This document shows positions 8,115 through 15,440 of a stretch of 37,301 bases of DNA, in pieces (the stretch's first letter is position 1; every line of letters starts with the position of its first letter). The notes beneath the pieces were generated by a model. It ran no database searches. It was given only the letters and a program-made list of their open reading frames with translations, and was not told where the DNA came from. The stretch is from Spirochaetales bacterium. GTDB lineage: Bacteria > Spirochaetota > Spirochaetia > SZUA-6 > RPPD01. The translations under genes were made by a program, and so were the position numbers. The stretch is taken from contig JAFGGG010000041.1 of assembly GCA_016930675.1 (NCBI GenBank), forward strand, positions 1 to 37,301, given 5' to 3'.

Positions 8115-9149
8115 CTATTTTATTGTTTGTGCCACACGGAATCCGGTTTCGCCGTAACACTGGTCGGGGCCTGCACTCCACCTTCTGTCCACGCGCAGGT
8201 ATTCCGGAGGAGCCAGTAATCCGCCGCCTCTCCAGAGTCTTGTTGCGTAAGGTGTCCAGGGAAGACGCACTTCTCCTTTTTCAGGACCCCGCGGATCTTT
8301 TTTCGGAGAAACAGCATAATACGACGCTCCGTACCAGTCCCAGCACCATTCCCACACATTTCCTGTTAAGTCATACACGCCCAGGGGCGAAGCGTTATTG
8401 ATGGTGGTAATACCGTATTTTTCAGTGCCGTCATAGAAACCCACGGGCGTCAAGCCGTTGCTGAAAAGCCTGATGCTTCCGCTGAATGTGCACGAAACCC
8501 TCTGAAGTTCATCTCCCCAGGCATATTCATGCTGTTCGGTTCCTTTGGCCGCGTAGGTCCATTCGGCTTCGGTGGGCAGACGATAGCCGTTTTTCCCCCA
8601 GTCGCATTCCCATGTCGAAAGATCGTACACGGGTTCCAGTCCTTTGATCAGGCTTAAAAAATTACAAAACGCGCAGGCCCCGTACCAGGTGACGCCGTGA
8701 ACCGGGAACTCACCCGCGGAAATTTCTTTCACCGGTTTCAGCTGTTCTATGATTTTCACAGCCAGTTTATTGTTATCGAGCTCGATTCCTTCCTGCAAAT
8801 TGTCTGCTGTTAAATTTTTTATTCCCAGAAATTTAAATTTTTTTACTTGATCCCAGACATCCCCTTCAAAGATAGTTGCGTATTCTTTTTCTAATGCCCA
8901 ATTGAATACCCGGCAGAACAGGTCGTTGGTAATCTCGTATGTGCTTACGGCATAGGGAACCGAAAGTGTTACGTTGTGGATCGGTTTTTCATCTTTTTCT
9001 TTACTGTCCCCCATGGGGAAAGTGACGCTTTCACCTGGAAGCACTATGTCCGTCATTTTTATATCGAAGCTATAACTCATGTCACCTCCTTTATCACAAG
9101 TTATAAAGAGCATAAAAAGAGCGCCGATAATGATAAGCTTGTTTGTCAT
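8115..9149 (-). CDS. SUMF1/FGE-sulfatase domain lipoprotein
   Basis: A 344-residue lipoprotein (lipobox FITC, followed by DKGG) with one formylglycine-generating-enzyme-like (SUMF1) domain. Family landmarks are PVHGVTWYGACAFCNFLS, GYRLPTEAEWTYAAKG, YAWGDEL, VYDLTGNVWEWCWDWY, LWRGGGLL and the C-terminal GETGFRVAQ. The paired active-site cysteines of true sulfatase-activating enzymes are not seen in the RGG...GFR segment: only a single Cys, in PDQCYG, is present. No sulfatase gene is nearby, so a sulfatase-modifying role is unlikely. Many bacterial members act instead as binding or scaffold domains. An insertion of about 60 residues (around 95-155) lies between the two halves of the domain. Transcription runs from an AAGGAG-type site near 9155. 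Confidence 0.85.
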   Translation of the reverse strand: MTNKLIIIGALFMLFITCDKGGDMSYSFDIKMTDIVLPGESVTFPMGDSKEKDEKPIHNVTLSVPYAVSTYEITNDLFCRVFNWALEKEYATIFEGDVWDQVKKFKFLGIKNLTADNLQEGIELDNNKLAVKIIEQLKPVKEISAGEFPVHGVTWYGACAFCNFLSLIKGLEPVYDLSTWECDWGKNGYRLPTEAEWTYAAKGTEQHEYAWGDELQRVSCTFSGSIRLFSNGLTPVGFYDGTEKYGITTINNASPLGVYDLTGNVWEWCWDWYGASYYAVSPKKDPRGPEKGEVRLPWTPYATRLWRGGGLLAPPEYLRVDRRWSAGPDQCYGETGFRVAQTIK

Positions 9150-9243
9150 AAGGAATTTCTCCTTATTTGTATTTTAAACTAGAATTAATAATAGCAAAGA
9201 CAGTGTGACAGCCGTATGTCATGTTTGATTTAAACCAAGAAGT

Positions 9244-9283
9244 AAAAAACCGGCCAGCACCTGTCGGCACTGTCCGGTTTTTT
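9244..9283. terminator. Bidirectional rho-independent terminator
   Basis: AAAAAACCGG at 9244-9253 pairs with CCGGTTTTTT at 9274-9283, with a structured 20-nt loop. T runs flank the stem on both strands, so it can stop transcription in either direction, including read-through from the minus-strand tRNA. Confidence 0.65.
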
Positions 9284-9480
9284 GGGCCCACAAGGACTTG
9301 CCTTCCACTCACAAACATCCTGTTTGTTCGCTTCAGGCCGCCTCACTCGCTTTCGCGTGCATCCATGCACGCTCTTCCTCCCTAGTCGGTCGGCGCTCGT
9401 TCGGTTCAAGTCCTTGTGTTTAGCAAAAAAAAGGTTGTCACCTAAAGGCAACAACCATTTTTTGGGCCCACAAGGACTTG
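9278..9480. repeat. Hairpin-rich element bounded by copies of the tRNA 3' end
   Basis: A 23-bp sequence (six T, GGGCCCA, then CAAGGACTTG) occurs at 9278-9300 and again, identical, at 9458-9480, exactly 180 bp apart. The second copy is the acceptor and T-arm end of the tRNA gene. A third partial copy lies inverted at 9404-9419 (GGTTCAAGTCCTTGTG), so 9289-9300 and 9408-9419 make a terminal inverted repeat around about 107 bp. Inside are two perfect hairpins: ACAAACA/TGTTTGT at 9311-9327 and GCGTGCAT/ATGCACGC at 9355-9372. No open reading frame with gene-like features fits. It looks like a small non-autonomous or recombination-derived element at a tRNA 3' end. Confidence 0.7.
9425..9456 (-). terminator. 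Rho-independent terminator of the CAU tRNA gene
   Basis: On the minus strand, GGTTGTTGCC and GGTGACAACC form a 10-bp stem with one mismatch and a 4-nt loop, followed by eight T. It begins 7 nt after the tRNA 3' end. Confidence 0.8.
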
Positions 9481-9536
9481 AACCTTGGACCTACTGATTA
9501 TGAGTCAGCCGCTCTAACCAACTGAGCTATGGGCCC
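9463..9536 (-). tRNA. tRNA with CAU anticodon (Ile2 likely, or elongator Met)
   Basis: A 74-nt cloverleaf on the minus strand. The acceptor stem GGGCCCA pairs with TGGGCCC, discriminator A; D-arm AGCTCAGTTGGTTAGAGC; anticodon loop CTCATAA with anticodon CAT (complement of 9500-9502); T-arm with GGTTCAAGTCC. The C4-G69 and C5-G68 pairs match determinants that TilS uses on lysidine-modified tRNA-Ile2 in E. coli, which favours Ile2, but elongator Met cannot be excluded. It is not an initiator, because position 1 pairs with 72. CCA is not encoded. Confidence 0.93.
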
Positions 9537-9548
9537 GAAGTATCATAT

Positions 9549-9577
9549 AATGTATACAGATAAAAATCTTATGTCAA
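9549..9577 (-). promoter_or_regulatory. Promoter of the CAU tRNA gene
   Basis: On the minus strand, TTGACA (9577-9572), a 17-bp spacer and TACATT (9554-9549). The predicted start lies a few bases before the tRNA 5' end at 9536. Confidence 0.6.
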
Positions 9578-9640
9578 GATTGATTCAAGATACTGTGTCC
9601 TGCTTATTGAGGAAAAAATGGCGTGCCGGCTGGGCAGTAT

Positions 9641-9684
9641 TTTTTAACGCAATTCTAATATATTTCTAACAATATCATAACCTA
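9641..9684 (+). promoter_or_regulatory. PHO-box-like array upstream of pstS
   Basis: Four consecutive 11-bp units: TTTTTAACGCA, ATTCTAATATA, TTTCTAACAAT, ATCATAACCTA. All have TAA at positions 5-7 of the unit. The 11-bp period is that of PhoB/PhoP binding sites, one helical turn per monomer. The same pattern is found upstream of pstC. The core here is CTAA(T/C)A, unlike E. coli CTGTCAT and closer to Bacillus TTAACA. Confidence 0.65.
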
Positions 9685-9749
9685 AAATAATGCATCTTAT
9701 AGCCAATGATCTATCTTATAGATAATTAAATTCTTAAGGAGGATTTGAT

Positions 9750-10586
9750 ATGAAAAAATATTTAGCAGGGTTGAGTCTTCTGTTGGTAACAGGTGCCTTA
9801 TTGCTTACAGCCTGCGGATCGGGAGCGCAAAGTCTGAATTTCGGCGGGTCTACTACCGTAATGCCTATTATGGAAAGCGCCATAGAGGCTTATGGCGAGA
9901 AGCATCCTGAGCTTACCATCAGCTATGAAGGGTTAGGCTCAAGCGTTGGTATTACCAATGTTATCGAAGGCACGTTTTCATTAGGCGGCGCTTCACGCGG
10001 TTTGAAGGATTCTGAAAAAGAAAAGGGTGCCAAGGCCACGGCAATTTCATTAGACGGTGTGGCGGTGATTGTGAACAGCAATATCGTAATCGACAATCTT
10101 GATCTTGCGACTGCTGCCAAAATTTTTGCAGGCCAGATAAAGAACTGGAAGGATGTAGGCGGTCCTGATGCACAGATTGTGTTGATTAATCGCGATGAGG
10201 CTTCAGGAACCCGCGAGACCTTTCATGTGACATGTATTGCGGAAGCGTTGGGTAACGACACCAAGTTTGCGGTAGAGGCTGATATTGTCAAATCGAACGG
10301 TGATATGGTGCAGAAGGTCGGATCGGTTCCCAATTCCATCGGTTACTGCGGTTTTGGTTATATTGACAGAGCCCGTAATGCAGGCGCCAAAGATATTCTG
10401 ATAAACGGTATTGAACCCAAAGAAGATAATGTAAAAAACGGATCGTATCCCTTAAGCAGGAAACTTTTTGTAGTGCACAAGGGTGATCTTAAACCCGGAT
10501 CGGTGGAAGAGGATTTTGTGAAATTCTTACTTTCAGCCGAAGGTCAAGAAATCGTAAAAGCTGAAAAATTCATACCCCTTCCATAA
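9750..10586 (+). CDS. pstS: Phosphate ABC transporter substrate-binding lipoprotein PstS
   Basis: A 278-residue periplasmic phosphate-binding protein, lipid-anchored at Cys22 (lipobox LLTAC). The PstS fold is evident: GSTTVMPIMESAIEAY near the N terminus with the phosphate-binding Ser/Thr loop, SVGITNVIEG, the ASRGLKDSE loop, the hinge LDGVAVIVN, KIFAGQIKNWKDVGG, the phosphate-binding NRDEASGTRETF and NSIGYCGFGYI. It delivers phosphate to the PstCAB permease. The ribosome site AAGGAGG is strong. The gene has its own PHO-box-like array and its own terminator, so it is a separate transcription unit from pstCAB-phoU, which allows the binding protein to be made in excess. Confidence 0.95.
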   Translation: MKKYLAGLSLLLVTGALLLTACGSGAQSLNFGGSTTVMPIMESAIEAYGEKHPELTISYEGLGSSVGITNVIEGTFSLGGASRGLKDSEKEKGAKATAISLDGVAVIVNSNIVIDNLDLATAAKIFAGQIKNWKDVGGPDAQIVLINRDEASGTRETFHVTCIAEALGNDTKFAVEADIVKSNGDMVQKVGSVPNSIGYCGFGYIDRARNAGAKDILINGIEPKEDNVKNGSYPLSRKLFVVHKGDLKPGSVEEDFVKFLLSAEGQEIVKAEKFIPLP

Positions 10587-10607
10587 TTACCTTTACACCA
10601 AAACAGG

Positions 10608-10645
10608 CGTTTCACCTCAAGTACAATGGGGTGAAACGTTTTTTT
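10608..10645 (+). terminator. Rho-independent terminator after pstS
   Basis: CGTTTCACC at 10608-10616 pairs perfectly with GGTGAAACG at 10630-10638, followed by seven T. It separates pstS from the downstream pst operon. Confidence 0.9.
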
Positions 10646-10660
10646 AATCTAATTTTAAAG

Positions 10661-10715
10661 AAGCTAATAAATATGTAACATTTTCCTAATATATTCCTAA
10701 TATTTCTCTTACATA
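10661..10715 (+). promoter_or_regulatory. PHO-box-like array upstream of pstC
   Basis: Five in-phase 11-bp units: AAGCTAATAAA, TATGTAACATT, TTCCTAATATA, TTCCTAATATT, TCTCTTACATA. The middle two are nearly identical. Four of the five share TAA at unit positions 5-7, as in the pstS array. The array ends only 10 bp before the pstC ATG. Confidence 0.7.
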
Positions 10716-10725
10716 TTTAGCATGT

Positions 10726-11634
10726 ATGAATTTAGATAGAAAAAAAATCAGAAAATACTATGAACAGTCTATAAAATATCTCCTTCTTGTCTGTGCCGGT
10801 GTGGGAGCGGCCGCGGTGCTTTTTATTACATTTTTTATTTTTCAAAGCGGAGCTCCTCTTTTTGGTCAAGTGAGTCCAATTGAATTTTTGTTTTCCACCC
10901 ATTGGGAACCCAGTGCGGAAGTTGATCCGGGATTTGGAATATTGCCCTTTATTACGGGATCCATCATAGTAACAACCCTGGCCTTGTTAATCGGTGTGCC
11001 TGTGGGTATAGCCTGCGCCATTTATTTGGCGGAAATTGCCAAGGGAAGGTTCGCGGAAATATTACGCCGGGTAGTCGAAGTTCTGGCCGGTATTCCGTCT
11101 GTGGTGTTCGGTCTGTTCGGTATGACGGTCATCTGCCCGATTGTCAGAGATGTATTAGGAGGGACCGGTTATAATGCGCTTTCCGGTTCCATAATTTTGG
11201 CCATTATGATTTTACCTACAATCATCAGTATTTCGGAGATATCAATCCGTACCGTACCTCATGGATATAAAGTCGCCTCGTTCGGCTTGGGCGCCACCCA
11301 CTGGCAGACCATTACCAAAGTCCTTTTACCCGCTGCCCGATCAGGTATCATTGCCGCGATTATTTTGGGAACAGGCAGAGCCATCGGAGAAACAATGGCT
11401 GTGTACATGGTTGCAGGCAATACTCCGCTAATGCCAAATTTCGGAGAATGGTTGGGGCTTACTTCCTCTGTAAGAACATTAACCATGAACATTATTACCG
11501 ACATGAGTTATGCGTCCGGCATGCACAGAACGGCTCTTTTTACCACAAGTATTGTGCTTTTTATATTTATTATGACACTTAACGTTTTAATCCAGTTTAT
11601 AACAAGAAAGACGAAGATACATGAAGCAACGTAA
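10726..11634 (+). CDS. pstC: Phosphate ABC transporter permease PstC
   Basis: A 302-residue inner-membrane permease with six predicted helices, the usual PstC length. It has the binding-protein-dependent permease domain from about residue 70. Landmarks are GIACAIYLAEIAKG, the VVEVLAGIPSVVFGLFGMTVI segment shared by PstC and PstA, and the EAA-type loop SFGLGATHWQTITKVLLPAARSGI that docks on PstB. The ATG at 10726 is the only usable start, yet it has no Shine-Dalgarno sequence and lies just after the PHO-box array, so the message may have almost no leader. The 3' end overlaps pstA by 14 bp, implying translational coupling. Confidence 0.93.
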   Translation: MNLDRKKIRKYYEQSIKYLLLVCAGVGAAAVLFITFFIFQSGAPLFGQVSPIEFLFSTHWEPSAEVDPGFGILPFITGSIIVTTLALLIGVPVGIACAIYLAEIAKGRFAEILRRVVEVLAGIPSVVFGLFGMTVICPIVRDVLGGTGYNALSGSIILAIMILPTIISISEISIRTVPHGYKVASFGLGATHWQTITKVLLPAARSGIIAAIILGTGRAIGETMAVYMVAGNTPLMPNFGEWLGLTSSVRTLTMNIITDMSYASGMHRTALFTTSIVLFIFIMTLNVLIQFITRKTKIHEAT

Positions 11635-13276
11635 AGCCAAAATTCTTCAGTATACAAAAAAAGCCCGACGTGCTCAAAAAACCGCCAAGACAGTACTTTG
11701 GCTGGCTGCCGGAGTAACAATAGTTATCCTCGTTTGGATAATCGGCTACGTTGTATATAACGGATTTGTTTCGGATCTGCATAGAGAGTATCCGGTAATT
11801 GCCAAAGGCGGTCCGGAAGTTATTCTTGACTGGCAGGCGGAACAAACACTCGTGTTTATCGTAAACAACTCTGTAAGAATAGAGGAACTTTCGGCTCAGG
11901 ATATTATCGATTTCTATTGCGGAGAGGTCAGGGATTGGGTGATCGCCAAACAGGACTTGAAGGTCAAGACCTTTGCCCTGGATATGACTGCGTCTCTGGG
12001 AAAGGCCTTTTCCGAGAAAGTGCTCGGCAAACACTTAAGTTATAATAGCAATAACCGTTTTGTGGAAAATGATGAGGAGATGATAAAAAAGGTGGCGGCA
12101 ACGATTGGTGCAATCGGTTTTATAAATCCTGAAAAGATGGAGCGTGCCCGAAATAATCCAAAGGTTAAAATAATCAATGTGCGGGCGATTGCCTTGGTTG
12201 CCCATCCCGCCGTGTTCGAAATACGGAACCAGAAAAAATTACGCTATCTTAAAGAAGAGGATATGAGAGCTATATTTTCAGGTAATGCGCATAATTGGCA
12301 GGAGGTTAATGGGATTGATTTACATATTGTGCCGGTTCTTTTTAATGAGGATCTTGCCATAGCAAAGCAGTTTAAACAGTTCGCGCTTGGAGACGATAAA
12401 CGGTTCAGCCTCAATGCTGTTCATGTGGATAATCAAACTGATCTGATGAGTGTAATCAACCGCAATGAAGGAGCTGTGGGATTTACCAGTTATTTTTATC
12501 TGAAAAATCATTTTCCGGACCAGATTGTCAAGGTAGAACGCAGAGAGGTGACGCCTAATTTAACCCTTTCCTATCTGATCGAAGAGCCCAAAAAGTTTGG
12601 CAAAGTGGGCGGCGTATCGACAATTATTCTTAACACTGTTTTTATGATTTTGCTTACTGTCATCATGGCCACGCCGCTTGGGGTCGGGGCCGCGATTTTT
12701 TTTACGGAGTACGCGGGGGAGGGTCGGCTGGTAAGATCCTTACGTTTTTTTACGGAGACTTTGGCCGGTATTCCTTCGATTATTTTCGGTCTTTTCGGTA
12801 TGCTGGTGTTCGTAGATTTTTTGGGACTCAAGTTCGGTCTGCTTTCGGGAACATTGACCATTACCTTGATGGTGCTTCCTACAATTATTAGAACTGCGGA
12901 AGAGTCGTTAAAATCAGTACCCAGAGCATACAGAGAAGAGAGTTTTGCGCTTGGGGCCACAAGATGGCAGACAGTTTGCGGTGTGATAATTCCCACAGCT
13001 GTTCCGGGTATCCTTACAGGAGTAATCCTGGCAATCGGAAGAGCGGTGGGTGAAACCGCGGCCGTGATCCTTACGCTTGGTAACAGTCCGACACTGGCCA
13101 GAAACCTGTTTTCGTCCGCCAGAGTACTTTCGGTTCATCTCTACCTGTTAGCAACCGAAGGAATCTCTTTTGAGCGCGCTTTTGCCACCGGAACAATTCT
13201 GATAGTGATCATCCTTATAGTGAATACTGTTGCCACGCAGTTGATAAAGAAAATGAATAAGATGCATAAAGCTTAG
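11621..13276 (+). CDS. pstA: Phosphate ABC transporter permease PstA with large periplasmic insertion
   Basis: A 551-residue protein, about twice the usual PstA length (about 280-300). After a first transmembrane helix (about 24-48) comes a periplasmic region of about 270 residues, then the normal PstA permease domain (about 328-548) with FTETLAGIPSIIFGLFGMLVF and the EAA loop SFALGATRWQTVCGVIIPTAVPGI. The insertion holds two tandem segments, about 74-187 and 188-308. Each resembles the C-lobe of PstS: AQDIIDFYCGEVRDW...GAIGFINPEKMERARNNP, and KEEDMRAIFSGNAHNWQEVNG...GAVGFTSYFYLKN, compare PstS KIFAGQIKNWKDVGG...SIGYCGFGYIDRARN. The phosphate-contacting RDEASGTRETF loop is not conserved in either. 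Large PstA and PstC forms are known in other bacteria; the duplicated reading here is my inference. Confidence 0.9.
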   Translation: MKQRKAKILQYTKKARRAQKTAKTVLWLAAGVTIVILVWIIGYVVYNGFVSDLHREYPVIAKGGPEVILDWQAEQTLVFIVNNSVRIEELSAQDIIDFYCGEVRDWVIAKQDLKVKTFALDMTASLGKAFSEKVLGKHLSYNSNNRFVENDEEMIKKVAATIGAIGFINPEKMERARNNPKVKIINVRAIALVAHPAVFEIRNQKKLRYLKEEDMRAIFSGNAHNWQEVNGIDLHIVPVLFNEDLAIAKQFKQFALGDDKRFSLNAVHVDNQTDLMSVINRNEGAVGFTSYFYLKNHFPDQIVKVERREVTPNLTLSYLIEEPKKFGKVGGVSTIILNTVFMILLTVIMATPLGVGAAIFFTEYAGEGRLVRSLRFFTETLAGIPSIIFGLFGMLVFVDFLGLKFGLLSGTLTITLMVLPTIIRTAEESLKSVPRAYREESFALGATRWQTVCGVIIPTAVPGILTGVILAIGRAVGETAAVILTLGNSPTLARNLFSSARVLSVHLYLLATEGISFERAFATGTILIVIILIVNTVATQLIKKMNKMHKA

Positions 13277-13288
13277 GCGGAGAGGGAA

Positions 13289-14047
13289 ATGAAGAAGAAC
13301 TATAAAATTCGAACAGAAAAATTGAATCTTTTTTACGGAGATGTTCAGGCGCTTGTCGATATCAATATGAATGTTGAGTATAACAGGATAACAGCACTTA
13401 TCGGTCCTTCGGGCTGCGGCAAGTCAACATACTTACGGACCCTAAACAGGATGAACGATCTGATAGCTTCGGTAAAAATAGACGGAACCGTATATTATGA
13501 TGATACTGACATATATAAGGATTATGATGTTATCGAGCTGCGCAAACGCATCGGTATGGTGTTTCAGAAGCCCAATCCCTTCCCCATGTCGGTTTATGAC
13601 AATGTGGCTTACGGTCCGCGTGTGCATGGCATAAGAAAAAAAGAAGAGCTTGACAGCATAGTGGAAAAAAGCATAAAAGCGGCCGCAGTCTGGGATGAGG
13701 TGGCGGACAGATTGCACCAGCCGGCACTGGGTCTTTCCGGAGGCCAGCAGCAGCGGTTGTGTATCGCCCGGGTGTTGGCGGTGGAACCGGATGTGATTCT
13801 CATGGACGAACCCACATCCGCTTTGGATCCGATTTCAACAGCCAAGATTGAAGATCTGCTTGATCAGCTTAAAAAAAAATACACGATTATTATCGTCACT
13901 CATAATATGCAGCAGGCCGGAAGAATTTCCGATTATACAGGGTTCTTTTTAAATGGTATACTGATTGAGATGGGCACGACCAAAGACATCTTTTTTAATC
14001 CTCAAGATAAAAGAACGGAAGATTACATATCCGGAAGGTTCGGTTAA
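13289..14047 (+). CDS. pstB: Phosphate ABC transporter ATPase PstB
   Basis: A 252-residue ABC ATPase that powers phosphate import, typical PstB length. Walker A is GPSGCGKST, the Q-loop region is [23 protein letters not shown] (the [10 protein letters not shown] stretch is characteristic of PstB), the signature is [13 protein letters not shown], Walker [14 protein letters not shown] and the switch His is in VTHNMQQA. Ribosome site GGAGAGGG precedes the ATG. It lies 12 bp after pstA and 14 bp before phoU. Confidence 0.97.
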   Translation: MKKNYKIRTEKLNLFYGDVQALVDINMNVEYNRITALIGPSGCGKSTYLRTLNRMNDLIASVKIDGTVYYDDTDIYKDYDVIELRKRIGMVFQKPNPFPMSVYDNVAYGPRVHGIRKKEELDSIVEKSIKAAAVWDEVADRLHQPALGLSGGQQQRLCIARVLAVEPDVILMDEPTSALDPISTAKIEDLLDQLKKKYTIIIVTHNMQQAGRISDYTGFFLNGILIEMGTTKDIFFNPQDKRTEDYISGRFG

Positions 14048-14061
14048 CAAAGGAGTAGAAT

Positions 14062-14712
14062 ATGACAACACGACAACATTACCATGAAAAGCTTGAACAG
14101 TTAAAAATAGAAGTCTTAAAAATGGCGGGAATTGTTAATGAGTCCATATCCAGATCCATGCACGCTCTCATAAAGCGGGATGCCTCCTTGGCCCAAAAGG
14201 TAGTTGATGATGAAAAAAACATCAATCAAATGGAATTTGATATTGAAGAACAATGTGTGGTGCTGATCGCCACCGAACAGCCTGTCGCCGGCGAACTGCG
14301 CTTTATTATTTCCACACTTAAAACAGTGCGTGATCTTGAGCGCTGCGGAGACTACGCCTGTCATGTGGCCACCACTGCGCTGAATTTTGATGAAAACGCG
14401 ACAGTATCCGTTCATGAGGATCTTCCTAAAATGGCGGTGATCTGCAGAGATATGTTAAAAAACGCTATGGACGCATACAATGAAGAAAATGCCGAATTGG
14501 CGGCACAGGTGCGTAAAAAAGATGATATTGTTGATAGTTTGTACCTGCATTCTTTTAAAGAATTGCTTACTGACATGAAGCAGGAACCTGAACATGTAAA
14601 GCAGGTACACTCACTGCTTTTTGTAGGCAAGTGTTTAGAGCGTCTTGGGGATCATATCATCAATATTTGCGAAGAGGTGGAATATATTGCAACGGGAAAA
14701 CGAATCGAGTAG
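14062..14712 (+). CDS. phoU: Phosphate-signalling complex protein PhoU
   Basis: A 216-residue all-helical protein formed of two PhoU three-helix bundles (about 15-105 and 115-210). Family elements are the E(x)nDxxIN-type metal-binding pattern VVDDEKNINQMEFDIEE and, in the second repeat, ERLGDHIINICEEVEYIATG at the C terminus. It links PstSCAB transport state to PhoR, repressing the Pho response when phosphate is ample. Strong ribosome site AAAGGAG. It is the fourth gene of the pstC operon, just ahead of phoB. Confidence 0.95.
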   Translation: MTTRQHYHEKLEQLKIEVLKMAGIVNESISRSMHALIKRDASLAQKVVDDEKNINQMEFDIEEQCVVLIATEQPVAGELRFIISTLKTVRDLERCGDYACHVATTALNFDENATVSVHEDLPKMAVICRDMLKNAMDAYNEENAELAAQVRKKDDIVDSLYLHSFKELLTDMKQEPEHVKQVHSLLFVGKCLERLGDHIINICEEVEYIATGKRIE

Positions 14713-14744
14713 ACGCTTCTATAATTCCAGCAAGGAGATAATAT

Positions 14745-15440
14745 ATGAGTAAGGAAACTATCCTTGTCATTGAAGATGAAAAGGATATTCGTGAATTGAT
14801 TACCTATAACTTAAACCGGGAAGGTTATAAGGCAACAGGTGCGGCCGACGGAACAAAAGCCCTGCTGGCAATCGGCGCACATACTCCCGATCTTATTGTG
14901 CTCGATCTTATGCTGCCCGGTATAGACGGCCTGGATCTCTGCAGACAGCTTAAGGCCAATGAAAATACCGTACAGATTCCCATTATTATGGTAACGGCCA
15001 AGGGCGAAGAGGAGGATATCATAAAGGGATTGGAAATGGGAGCTGATGATTATATCACAAAACCCTTCAGTCCTAAAATCCTCGCGGCACGTGTTAAAGC
15101 GGTACTGCGCAGAAAACAACAGGAAAAATTAGAAGTAGAAATCAAGGAAAAATCCATTCACGTGCATAATTTGCTTATAGATCCGGCAAAGCATAAAGTG
15201 CTTATTGAAGATAAAGAGGTGGAACTGACGCTTACCGAATTCCGTATTCTCTATTATTTGGCCTCAAAGCCGGGGTGGGTGTGTACCCGCTATCAGATTG
15301 TGGAGGCCACCCGCGGCAAGGACTATTTCGTAACCGACAGATCGGTTGATGTGCTGATTTTCGGACTACGCAATAAAATGGGGAAGTACGGCAGCTATAT
15401 TGAAACCGTGCGCGGTATAGGATACAGATTTAAAGAATGA
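14745..15440 (+). CDS. phoB: Phosphate regulon response regulator PhoB
   Basis: A 231-residue OmpR/PhoB-family regulator. The receiver domain (about 4-118) has the acidic pair EDEKD, phospho-acceptor Asp54 in IVLDLMLPG, Thr/Ala in MVTAKGEEED and Lys in ITKPFSP. The winged-helix effector domain (about 130-231) has LTLTEFRILYYLASKPGWVCTRYQI and the recognition helix region SVDVLIFGLRNKMG, ending TVRGIGYRF. It would bind the 11-bp-periodic arrays before pstS and pstC. Ribosome site AAGGAG. Its stop overlaps the phoR start by 4 bp (ATGA). Confidence 0.93.
   Translation: MSKETILVIEDEKDIRELITYNLNREGYKATGAADGTKALLAIGAHTPDLIVLDLMLPGIDGLDLCRQLKANENTVQIPIIMVTAKGEEEDIIKGLEMGADDYITKPFSPKILAARVKAVLRRKQQEKLEVEIKEKSIHVHNLLIDPAKHKVLIEDKEVELTLTEFRILYYLASKPGWVCTRYQIVEATRGKDYFVTDRSVDVLIFGLRNKMGKYGSYIETVRGIGYRFKE

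Noticed and set aside
7904..8401. Plus-strand open frame of 165 codons
   Set aside because: It lies antisense to the well-supported O-methyltransferase and SUMF1 genes, has no ribosome site and reads as low-complexity sequence without a family pattern.
8115..9149. Sulfatase-activating formylglycine-generating enzyme
   Set aside because: The catalytic cysteine pair is missing and no sulfatase gene is nearby.
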